Shown: positions 33,333 through 43,269 of the stretch, piece by piece
Position numbering within the stretch: position 1 is the first letter of the stretch
Layout of the letters: every line of letters begins with the position of its first letter
NCBI GenBank assembly: GCA_949987565.1
Contig: OX465115.1
Span: 13,143,083-13,207,082, forward strand
Direction: 5' to 3'
Source: Luidia sarsii
Taxonomy: Eukaryota; Echinodermata; Asteroidea; Paxillosida; Luidiidae
DNA length: 64,000 nucleotides
Translations under genes and position numbers: made by a program
Notes under the pieces: generated by a model
What the model was told of the DNA's origin: nothing
Seen by the model: only the letters and a program-made list of their open reading frames with translations
Database searches by the model: none

Positions 33333-33515
33333 CGCAGTGGCTGTTGTTACGGCAGTCGTCCGTGTGGTTCCCTGACTTGATTGTATTTCGTCAGCATTGC
33401 AGGCTGGTTGAACCAGTCTATTAGCTGATAGTCTGGTTCCAAGAGCTAAACATCCTGACAAATACTGTGAAGTCAGGGAACCACACGGACGACTGCCGTA
33501 ACAACAGCCACTGCG
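33333..33515. mobile_element. 183-bp MITE, copy 2
   Basis: The same element as 13965-14147, flanked by exact 9-bp duplications taacattta (33324-33332 and 33516-33524). Confidence 0.95.
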
Positions 33516-33763
33516 TAACATTTATTGGCTCGAATCTATTCAAACAGCCGGATTCCATTAGTTTGCCATAATTAAACATTCCCCATTCACAAATTTTAGA
33601 TGCTCAACTGGGCCAGCACGCCAGTGTTTGTGTCAATGTACACAAATCAGTTCAATGTAAATATGTACTCATCAGACCACATGATCGTGTGGATGTCAAG
33701 CATACTTAAATGCAAACCATTTTTAAAGCCAGACAACTCAACCCAAAATGAATTTTCAAAAAG

Positions 33764-33990
33764 GGTTTGCCCTACTCCACGTGTAATTCAAGATTGCATA
33801 CTCAATGCTTGGCCTAATGGCCTCCTGGAAAAAAAAAAAATCAAAGGCAGCTCAGGCAGGATTAGAACCTGCAACTCCTTGTTTCTAGTGCACATATCTT
33901 CACTGTTAACAAGTGGACCACCGAGCTGGTCGAAGTTTTGAGGTGGATTTGAATCTGTACAGCGGTGGGTACCATGTTCATCTTCCTGTA
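33764..33990 (-). mobile_element. tRNA-derived SINE
   Basis: On the minus strand, gaccagctcggtggtc (A-box-like), then gcaggttctaatcctgcc (B-box/T-arm-like), an A/T run, and a body shared with 55975-56185. The shared leader includes gtacagattcaaatccacc. Confidence 0.65.
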
Positions 33991-34215
33991 AATTTTGTTT
34001 AGTAGGCAATTGGCCAAAGCACTGAGCATACAGTGTTTAAGTACACATTGAGTAGGCCAAACACTAGGCCTAACACATAATCCAGAATGAATCCGTTATA
34101 TGATCGTTACAAAAATCCACGGGATGCATTAATTACAGCAAAACATAGTCATCAACGGAAACCCTGTTTAGCATTCAATAGAAATGAAGGGGTTGTTCAT
34201 CGCGGTGGTGTAGAT

Positions 34216-34355
34216 AAGTACAAGAGTGATTAAAGTCACGCGATGTGTCGTTGCTGGTGGCGACGTTTCGGTTGCTAGCAGAGGTTAGCAGTTAGCAACC
34301 GAAACGTTGCCAACAGCAACGACACATCGCGTGACTTTGATCACCCTTCTACTTG
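34216..34355. repeat. Long hairpin with about 60-bp arms
   Basis: The left arm contains aaagtcacgcgatgtgtcgt, and the right arm its complement acgacacatcgcgtgacttt. The short central loop is near gaggttagc. The arms include cgacgtttcggttgc. Confidence 0.85.
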
Positions 34356-34786
34356 CCTGTTTAGCATTATTTTGCAGTCTGATAAACACTATGTTTTGCA
34401 CACATGTGCTCTACATTTTTATCACGCCTGTATGACTAATCACAACAGGATCATGTTGTGAATGTGGATGGGAGTCTGTGGGACATTGGACACATGCTGT
34501 CTAGCACATCATTCCACACCTACATGCACCACGTCCGTAAACTCTACAATTCCCCAAATCTCTCATTCTGAAACCTGACACATCGATTGATGAGTCGCTC
34601 TAGATATAAATAGTTGACCTTTTATAAAACAAGCAAAGAACAATATATCATCAAAATATACCTTAAAAAGTCTGTATTTACATTTTCCCCATTTCAATAC
34701 ATGTAGGACTAAATTTCAGGAAATATTTATAAAAAGGTTTCTTACAATATTTGGTCGGACATTACTCAGATTGTCATAAAAATTTC

Positions 34787-35250
34787 TTGTGATTCCATCA
34801 CAAAATTAGCATTCTTACAAATTATGGTCAAATAATTATCTTGTGATTCCATCACAAAATATGCATTCTTACAAATTATGGTCAAATAATTATCTTGTGA
34901 TTCCATCACAAAATTTGCATTCTTACAAATTATGGTCAAATAATTATCCTGTGATTCCATCACCAAATTTGCATTCTTACAAATTATGGTCAAATAATTA
35001 TCCTGTGATTCCATCACAAAATTTGCATTCTTACAAATTATGGTCAAATAATTATCCTGTGATTCCATCACAAAATTTGCATTCTTACAAATCATGGTCA
35101 AATAGTTATCTTGTGATTCCATCACAAAATTTGCATTCTTACAAATTATGGTCAAATAATTATCCTTTGATTCCATCACAAAAATTGCATTCTTACAAAT
35201 TATGGTCAAATAATAATCTTGTGATTCCATCACAAATTTTGCATTCTTCA
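34787..35250. repeat. 54-bp minisatellite in KLHL 3' flank
   Basis: Nearly nine copies of a 54-bp unit containing gtgattccatcacaaaattt and gcattcttacaaattatgg. As 54 is divisible by three, both strands stay open, giving 160- and 177-codon frames that I do not regard as genes. Each unit holds a gtgattccatcac palindrome. It begins about 50 bp from the KLHL stop codon. Confidence 0.95.
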
Positions 35251-35302
35251 AGTAAAGGCAAATTGAATTCACATTTTGCACTCTTTTTACACCCCCCAAA
35301 AA

Positions 35303-37198
35303 TCAGTGTAAGTACTGCTGACTGACAGAGGTGAAGTTAGATAAGGAGTTGGTTCCCTGTGACACAGTGGACTGGTCGTCCGTGGACGTGGTGCGATGCA
35401 TCAGATTGCTTGTCAGCGTCATAGTGCAGCAAGCCATCCGCAAGGCCGCCCCCGCCAGTTCCCCCACCACGTCCCACTCATCCTTGCTGATCGTGTAGCA
35501 GTGGATGTCCTTCTCGCGCTGCCGACCGAGCCCGCTGTAGCCGCCCACGACGTAGATCCGGCAGTCGTCCATGGTGGCCACCCCGGCCATGCTCAGGCCG
35601 CTCAGCATGGGCGAGATGGACAGCCACTGGTCGTGGTCCGGACTGTAGCGCTCCACGCTCATGACGTCCACCCTGCTGCCGTAGTTGTTGAAATGGTTGC
35701 CCCCCATGACGTACAGGTGATTCCCGGCGACGCACATCATGTGGAAGCCGCGCGCCGCGTTCATCGGGTTGCGCGGCCGCCAGTGGTCGCGCCTCGCGTC
35801 GTACTCGAAGACGGCCTTGCTGAAGTTGTGGTCGGTGAAGCCGCCCGTCACGAAGAGCCGCTCCCCGGCAACCGCGCAGCCGGCGTGGGCGTACATGGCC
35901 TCCGGGAGGTGCTGGACGTAGGCCCAGGCGTTCTTGCCCGGGTTGTAGGCTTCCACGGAGGCCAGGGCTCCCTGCTCGTTCTTGCCGCCCATGGCGTACA
36001 GCTTGCCGCCGAGAGCCGCCAGACTGAAGAAGGCCCGCCGCTGCTGCATGGGGCACATCTGGAGCCAGCTGTTGAAGCGGGGATCGTAGCGGTGCACGGT
36101 GCCGATGCTGTCCTTGCCGCTGGACGTCAGGCTCACCTGGCCGCCCGCCACGTACAGGAACCCGTTCAGGACGGCGAGGCTGTGGTCCACCCTCCTCAGA
36201 GGGATCGAGGTCAGGTGCTTCAGCTGGCACCCCGGCTCGTCCAGAGTCATGACGTTGTTGCTGACGCAGTGGTTGGCCAGCTCGCCGCCGACGATCAGGA
36301 TGACTTCGTTGGTGGACCGCATCCTGGTGCGGGCCGTCTGCATCAGGTGCTGACGCTGGGGCACGAGGTGGTAGTTCAGCGCCTCCAGCAGAAACTGGTG
36401 GCACACGGGATTCTCAATCATGAAGCTGTGCGACTGCACTTGGTCCACCAGATCGTGGGTGGAGATGAGCGGGAATCGGATGCCCTTCATCAGCTGCGGG
36501 GCAAACTTCAGTCTGGCCTTGTGGGACTGGTTGATCCACCTGGCCGCGGCATTGAAGAGCTGTATCTCGGTGCCCGCTGCCATCCGATCCTGGCCGATGA
36601 AGTGGGTCATCTGCTCCGGGGTCAGAGTCAGGAAGTCCTTCGTCTTGGACAGACTGAGGAAGTTCCCCAGGATGAAATCCTGGGCGGCTGAGCGCAACTG
36701 GTCGTAGCCGTACTTCTCCGCCAGGTGGAGAAGCTCGACGCAGTTCTGCGAACTGACCACGTTGACGAGGTACTGGACGCAGAAGGCCGTCACGCGGATC
36801 ACTCCCAGCTGCCGGGCCGCCTGGAGCGTCTCGAAGACGTTCTCCATGGTCAGCGTCAGGCGCGAGGTGTAGGCGAAGTGGATCAGCATCTCCAGCCCCA
36901 GCTCTGTCAGGCTGCTGCTGACCTGCACGTCCTTGATGTTGTCGTTCTCGCTGAACATCTTCTGGAAGTAGTCGCTGCACGAGGCCAGGACGGCCCGGTG
37001 GACGCAGAAGTGACGGTCGCCGCAGATCAGCGTGCCGTCGCACAGCACCCGCCGGGTGCGCAGGCCGTTCAGCTGCTTGAGCACCTCGCCGCCGTGCTCG
37101 GGGCACTCGTAGGCCCGGGTGGCCGGAGGGGCGGAGCTCTGGCGGAGGGAGTTCTTGTGCTGCAGTCCCGGCGGGATTCTGGCAGCCGTGGTCGCCAT
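35303..37198 (-). CDS. BTB-BACK-Kelch protein (KLHL family, KLHL9/13-like)
   Basis: A single-exon frame of 631 codons from the chosen ATG at 37198 (acccATGG context). An in-frame ATG at 37291 would add 31 residues, but that stretch is AT-rich and unlike the coding DNA, so I treat it as leader. A BTB domain at about 45-150 includes the DGTLICGDRHFCVHRAVLAS core and the FAYTSRL segment. A BACK domain follows (about 153-260), then six kelch repeats with Gly-Gly pairs near 304, 352, 404, 452, 499 and 552, for example LYVAGGQ, LYAMGGK and IYVVGGY. Proteins of this family dimerise through BTB, bind Cullin-3 and use the kelch propeller to recruit ubiquitylation substrates. The phrases VHRYDPRFNSW and MGGNHF resemble KLHL9/13 more than other members as I remember them, but orthology is not established. 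The length is normal for the family. The 3' flank is a 54-bp minisatellite. Confidence 0.93.
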   Translation of the reverse strand: MATTAARIPPGLQHKNSLRQSSAPPATRAYECPEHGGEVLKQLNGLRTRRVLCDGTLICGDRHFCVHRAVLASCSDYFQKMFSENDNIKDVQVSSSLTELGLEMLIHFAYTSRLTLTMENVFETLQAARQLGVIRVTAFCVQYLVNVVSSQNCVELLHLAEKYGYDQLRSAAQDFILGNFLSLSKTKDFLTLTPEQMTHFIGQDRMAAGTEIQLFNAAARWINQSHKARLKFAPQLMKGIRFPLISTHDLVDQVQSHSFMIENPVCHQFLLEALNYHLVPQRQHLMQTARTRMRSTNEVILIVGGELANHCVSNNVMTLDEPGCQLKHLTSIPLRRVDHSLAVLNGFLYVAGGQVSLTSSGKDSIGTVHRYDPRFNSWLQMCPMQQRRAFFSLAALGGKLYAMGGKNEQGALASVEAYNPGKNAWAYVQHLPEAMYAHAGCAVAGERLFVTGGFTDHNFSKAVFEYDARRDHWRPRNPMNAARGFHMMCVAGNHLYVMGGNHFNNYGSRVDVMSVERYSPDHDQWLSISPMLSGLSMAGVATMDDCRIYVVGGYSGLGRQREKDIHCYTISKDEWDVVGELAGAALRMACCTMTLTSNLMHRTTSTDDQSTVSQGTNSLSNFTSVSQQYLH

Positions 37199-38790
37199 GG
37201 GTAACCGGCAACGAATCCAAGAGGCAGAGAAAGGCTCCTTCCTTTGTTTAATTAAGTATAAAAGAAATATTGCTTTCAATAACTCAACCACTGACTTTAA
37301 ATGAATTTAAATACATGAGGAAGTTGGCTATTTTTAAGAAAAGCAAAAGGTTGAAATCTGAGAATTTACTGAGTAATACTAATAATAGTAATACTAATAG
37401 TAATACAGCAGGGCTTGAATTTCACGGAAATCCACACTGAACAAAATATATAGGTACTGAAGAATCTTACTTGATCTGATCTTTATTTATACAGGTAGTT
37501 ATATTGCACCTGTTCCTTGAACAAGTTTCTCAAGTTTTGTACATGTATCGTGGGAACCCCCGTTTTCGACGGTACACGTTGTCGACACTTAGCCTTCTAA
37601 CTCACATCGCACGATGAAAACAACTCTGTATAACGATCTCAGACTTCGTATCTTGCAGTTGGTTTCCTGCTCTTGTCCGTCACCGAAAATGTGGAAAGTT
37701 AAGGCTTTTCCAGTAGGCCAAACTCGTGTGATTCAAAAAGTTGCTCTTTGGGGTCTATTTTCCTAGGTACAAAATTGGCAGTTGCTTCGAAGCTCCAGTT
37801 CTCTTTATTGTTGGTCCTAAAAAAAATCTGAGTGTACCGTGACTTGTTTTATGGAGGTAGAATTAGAATGAAAGGGATGTTATTAAAAACTCACCTTTTC
37901 AGAGATCCTTTGCCTTTGGCTTAACCATCACAGACAGAGACGGAAAGCACGACCTAAAAAACAGTTTTAGCGTAGCTCCCTCTGCAAGATTTAGGCAAGC
38001 CGTCCAAAATAGCTGCACAATGTTTACGTTTGAACATCAAAGCACGGAGCAGAACAAAAGTGAGCGCTGTCTGTTTTGTTGGAGCGTTTTGTCGTGAAAA
38101 GAAATCGATGGTGTACTGACTGCACTGAGTACACGTACAATGTACATGTAGTGTACGGTGATGTACATGTACATGAATGCACAAAAGCGTCACCGTTGTC
38201 ATTGATTACGGCTTGACCGATAACCCCTTATCTTTGTACGCGTTGTATACATGTGGCAGGCAGATACGTAGTCTTATTTCTAGGCGTTGTAATGTTGTTG
38301 GGTCTGCCAACCATTACCTCCATGCATTAACTTATCGAAAAGAAACGAGTAAAATATTTGCTAATTAACCAATAAGTCGAGATATTCTAATTATTTCACT
38401 ATTGATAAGAAATTTGAAAGGAAATGTCTAGAAACCTGGATGCGTAACTAATGGAGATCAAGAGATATTGAAGAGAGAGAGAAGATAATACTTATATAAA
38501 TCCGGATAAACAAGCCATTATTTCAGACCCGAATTCGCTCTACGAAATAAAGGCAGGTCTACATTCTTGGCTGCGGCTTGCAGCTTGATTACGTACCAGT
38601 GATATTCCAAGCCATATAACGCAAGTAGGGGCTATGACTATGAGCCAATGCATAGCTTTGTGTCTCATTGGATAACTACATTTTGGTGATAGAGGGCGCT
38701 ATTTATCCTCCCTATCTGTTATTTCCAATTATTATTTTTTTATTAATTTTTAGTCAAATAAATCGATGAAAAAAACTTACTGGGAACTTT
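37199..38790. other. Presumed 5' flank of the KLHL gene; no other gene
   Basis: AT-rich. It includes a short (taatac)n patch near 37375-37405 and a cluster of tacatgtacat near 38130-38175. Confidence 0.4.
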
Positions 38791-38794
38791 TGAA

Positions 38795-38875
38795 TAAATT
38801 GACTGGAACGGGACTTGAACCCGAGACTTATGGATAATGCGTACATGTACAACTTCCCTTCCACCTGATGAACAT
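38795..38875 (-). mobile_element. tRNA-like SINE fragment
   Basis: The minus strand carries a T-arm-like ctcgggttcaagtcccg (near 38812-38828), followed by an A-rich segment. It is similar in arrangement to 62316-62380. Confidence 0.45.
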
Positions 38876-39137
38876 TGAGGAATTCAGGATGAAAGGGGAA
38901 TTACTTATCATTATATTTAAAACAATAATCTATATTTTTCCATCTGGAAAATATTGGATTTTTTTTCAAGATGTCAAGAGAAACATAATTAACTTTCAGA
39001 AAAAGCATACCAAAGAAAATCCTTGCCCTTCCCTTTGATCTCTCCCTACCAGCTTCACTCTATGTCCTCTGTTTCTCATCCGTGTCCTATTCACTCTTTC
39101 CCCCTTCCTTCGTGTACATGTATCTGTTTTGTCCTTG

Positions 39138-39250
39138 TCACTCTGCCTCTGAGAAAGGTCCTGCTAGGATCGAAACGTCAGGCCGACTAAATTTTAAGAT
39201 TTGCATTTTGGTAATTTTAGTCAGTAAGCAGTTTGCAACATTTTTGTATA
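39138..39250 (+). repeat. GATCGAAACGTCAGGC repeat, long version
   Basis: gagaaaggtcctgctaggat then cgaaacgtcaggccgacta, extended by attttggtaattttagtcag and gcagtttgcaacatttttgt. The extension recurs at 47460-47540 and 53205-53245. Confidence 0.8.
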
Positions 39251-40185
39251 TCACCAAAACAAATCGATTGACTCGCATTTCGACGAATTGTTGACTTCGG
39301 ACGCTGTTTACTAGAAGAAAACAAACAAACTTTGAAGAGCATTCCTCATGACGTCCCGGATTGGTCACACTTATTGTCCTCGTGGTGTATGTTGTGAAGA
39401 GTTATCCTTGAAAAATAATGAATCATTGGACGCCCCCGTGCCCCCCTTTAAGTGGGAAGCAGTGAGACTGAGAGCATGGTGCCGCAAACATGCCCCGGAG
39501 ACATGCCTCCTCTGTGCGCGTGCGAAGTCCAGGAAACAACCTGTAGTTTTTTTCTAAAGGTCGTTTTTCCTACCTCATGAAAGTTGCCGGACTTTCGGGG
39601 GCCACGGTGTGTACTCCACGCATAGCGGGCATTCCACGGCGGCTCGTCATCTTTTTTTCTTCTTCAAACAAATGCAAACCTTGGCTCGAAGTCGGGGACC
39701 ACTGGTGTCGTTAATAGCCTGATATATGTTTGGCACGAACTACGTCTGCCCGTAAACCGATTTTTGTTGTTGGTGAGAAGAGAATGTAAGTACCACACGA
39801 TTTGGACAATTATTTTGTCCGAAATGTAGACATTGTAACTTGTTGTAATGTATGTACATGTAGTTTGTACAGTACATGTAAGTTGTACAGTCACAGTGTA
39901 ATACATTCTCAATCTTTTTTAAAAGTTGGTTTGAACTTTGTCGGATAAACGTTGAAACTTACCACATAGTGACATACTATGTGGACCCTACACAGTATTT
40001 CAATGGGATAGACCTACAGGTGTTTAAAGACTTTGGTTTAGACACTTTATCGTTTTACTCTTTCCTTCCTGGAAGTGGAACTGGTGGTGGAAGTCTGAGC
40101 CCTGGCCTATTGACTGTACAGTACATGTACACAATGTACCGGTACATCATGTCTGTAAACTCTACTCTAGTCCTACCACAAATAC

Positions 40186-40640
40186 CATTACCAGTATTAC
40201 TTAGTATTACTACTGGAGTACTGAGTACTTACTAAAAGTATTACTGTATTAGTAGTAGTACTACTAAGTACTAGTACTAGTAGTAGTACGGTACTTGTAT
40301 TGTTGTAAGTTGTGGTAAGTTGTGGTAGTACTACTCTAGTCATAGTCATACTATTGCTAGCAGTAACTCTAGTATAGTGTACTGTGTAGTAAGTAGTATT
40401 AATTAAGTAGTACTAGTAGTACTAGTACTAGTAGTAGTAGTAGTACTGTAGTAGTAGTACTACTACTACTGAGTACTGTATACAGTATAGTCTATACTAC
40501 TAGACTATAGACTTTAGTACTTAGTACTACATGTAGTAGTACTATAGTACTACTGTACTACTACTACTACTAGTATAGTACTACATCATGAATGTATGAT
40601 GTACATGTAGTTACATGTACTGTAGTATTACAGTACTATT
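40186..40640. repeat. TAG/TAC trinucleotide-rich tract
   Basis: About 450 bases of interleaved tagtag, tactac and agtact. Because GTA and TAC alternate, it is highly self-complementary. Confidence 0.85.
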
Positions 40641-40689
40641 ACTCCCTATCAAAACAATTCAAAATCACGAGATGAGACGTCGCGCGGCT

Positions 40690-41413
40690 TGCGCCCGCAC
40701 TGGACTTGTTGACTCGGTTACACTGACCTGGTCAATTCAACCGTACAGAAGTCTGTCGGTTAACAAACCCATTCGAGCCGGGTAAGTTACCTGGGAGAAG
40801 ACCTTCCTGGGCTGTCCGCACTGGACTTAAAATGGCCATTTTGCTCGGTTAGTTTCCACCCTAAAGCCGCGTTTCTACTGGACTTATTTTGGTTTAAGTA
40901 ACCGAGACGATGGTTACATGTACTTTGACCAAAATAAGTCCAGTGGAAACGGCCCAGTCAAATTTCTCTCGGTTACTTTAACCAAGTGACCGAGTCCAAT
41001 GGTAACTTTTACCGAGCAACCTGTGTCCAGTAAAAGTGACCAGGTAAGTTTAACCGAGCCGATTAGTCCAGTGGAAACGCACCACTCGGTTAAAAGCGAC
41101 TCGGTAAAAAAAACCACATCCGGCCTAAGACGTAACACGTACATGTACTGTCCACAGCGTCTGCTTCGTATCGCGCGCTAAATGTACACATGTTCAATTG
41201 TTCATTGTGTATCCGGCTGACACTTGACCTTCATGAGCCGTTGTATTGCCAGCTCGGTTACTTTAACCATCATCTGGGTTAAATTTGACCGACTCAAAAG
41301 TCCAAGTGGGAACGGCGGTCAAATTTGACCATTAGAAATTTAACCATCGTCTCGGTTAAATTTTAGTCCAGTGGAAACGCGGCTAAGGAAGTCCAGTGCG
41401 GACAGGGCTTAAG
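40690..41413. mobile_element. TIR element related to 23331-23831 (outer)
   Basis: The left end gcgcccgcactggactt and right end aagtccagtgcggacaggg are inverted. The interior left part matches 23640-23820. It is split by the inner element. Confidence 0.65.
40862..41385. mobile_element. Inner TIR element nested in 40690-41413
   Basis: It starts taaagccgcgtttctactgg and ends ccagtggaaacgcggcta. Phrases such as gactcggtta repeat inside. A fragment of the same end (gctgcgtttccactggactt) lies at 62253. Confidence 0.7.
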
Positions 41414-41730
41414 ATGTTAGGATCGTGTGCAAGCCAAGTTAAAGGGACACTGGTACTGCCGTTAGTAGTGCAGCTGTGATTGTTCAGCACAGCAGGGAGG
41501 TCAGTTGGAGTCTAGTCCTAGCCAGCTGGTCCTTTGATCACATTCCCCTGCCCATCTGTGCCCGATGTTAGCCCGATGGATCCTATTATTGATCTCCTTG
41601 AAGACATGCCTCTGTGATCTGGTCCACATATCCAGTCCAGCCAAAAGTTTAAAAAAATTAGGAGGACCTGATGTTTTGATCCTAGCAGGACTTTTCTCAC
41701 AAGCAGAACCTGGCCTTAACGGCCCTATAG

Positions 41731-42010
41731 GCTATACAACATTATGTGTATTTGAATTTTGAAGTTTGAATGAAGATTTCTCGAGAAGTACTGTCATCGC
41801 AAACCGTAAGATTACAACATGAGGATTTTATCATGACCATCTACAGTACAAAGTACAAACTGTGTAAATTAGTGGCTATACAACATTGTGAGTATTTGAA
41901 TTTTGAAGTTTGAATGAAGATTTCTCGAGAAGTACTGTCATCGCAAACCGTAAGATTACAACATGAGGATTCTATCATGACCATCTACAGCACAAACTGT
42001 GTAAATTAGT
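41731..42010 (-). repeat. Tandem pair (about 143 bp each) of the TTAAAGGCCC family
   Basis: Two direct copies from ctatacaacatt to actgtgtaaattagt. They match the reverse complement of 20870-21030 (for example gaagtactgtcatcg and catgaggatt.tatcatgacc). Confidence 0.85.
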
Positions 42011-43269
42011 CTTTATCTGTAGACGTCAATGTTTTCTGATCTTCCAAATGTTGTAGGCCTATTGGGCCTTTAATTTTAAAGCAATTTGCAACATTTTCAA
42101 GACACATCTGAGGCAGTGAGCAAGTTTCCAAGTTCCATGTGTACAGTACATTACATGTACATGTACAAATGTAGGCCTACATGTATGCATTGTTTATGTG
42201 ACATGTACTCACTTGAACTGTTTGAACTTTGAAGTGCATGAAGTTACATGAACATTTAAACTAATGGGATGATTTGGGATATCCTAGTACTGTATATGGT
42301 GCTAGACCTTGGCCAAATGGATTTATTGATTAATTGTCAAGACGGCCATGAGACGGCCTTCCCTTCCTGGACTTGTTTGTCATGAGTATACCAGTACATT
42401 CATCACTGTGTACCAGACAGTACATGTACAGGATTATGCATAGATGAGGGTACATACATACACACCTGTATTCTATGCATTGTACTCTCTTCTCACTGGA
42501 CTGTAGTTGTGACTGTGTGACTGAGTGTGTGGGAAAGAATTATTGATGACTAATGCTTCAGCTGTCAGATAGACCGGTTACCCACGTCTGCGTCTTTGTC
42601 AGTAAGTTTTGCCTTTTATGGTAATGACTGTCACAGTCAGATACTCAGATTATTGTTTCAAGAAAAAAACATTGAACTTGTGTACAGACTATGTACAGTA
42701 CATTATGTGTAGGCCTACATGTAGCTGTCAATAGTGTCATGGAGTATCTGAATGTCAATGCAGAGATCTTGGTGCTGGCTGGTACTGGTTGTGGTAATGG
42801 TGACCAGTAGCGATAATGCTGGACAGGACACTACACCTATCTATGTACAAATAACATGTACATGTACAGTACATGTACAATGTACTGTGCATTCAAATGA
42901 TTCAATGTACATGTACATGCACAACTGTATACATATACTTTTATGTACATGTACATACCTGTACATGTGTACACATACATGTACATGTGGTACATACAGT
43001 ACTCTATTGGTACACATGTACATGTACGGTATGTACATGTACATGTCCATTGTGTACATTCACATGTACTATACATTGTGTACATCATGGACATGTGTAC
43101 GTGATGTACTACTCTCTAGTGCTGGTCCATGCATTGTGCATCAAACTTTGAATGTGTTAAACCTACATATACACGTACTGTACATGTTGCAAATACTGCA
43201 TGAGTGCATGTTTACTTTGTTTACAATTTGTGCGGCTAATTATGTTGGCAAGCATCATTAAATGGATAC

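Noticed and set aside
34766..35325. 160- and 177-codon open frames on both strands
   Set aside because: Both arise from the 54-bp minisatellite, whose unit length is a multiple of three.
35396..36691. 431-codon plus-strand open frame antisense to the KLHL gene
   Set aside because: It is a shadow frame, His/Val/Ala/Leu-rich with no domain; the opposite strand encodes intact BTB, BACK and kelch.
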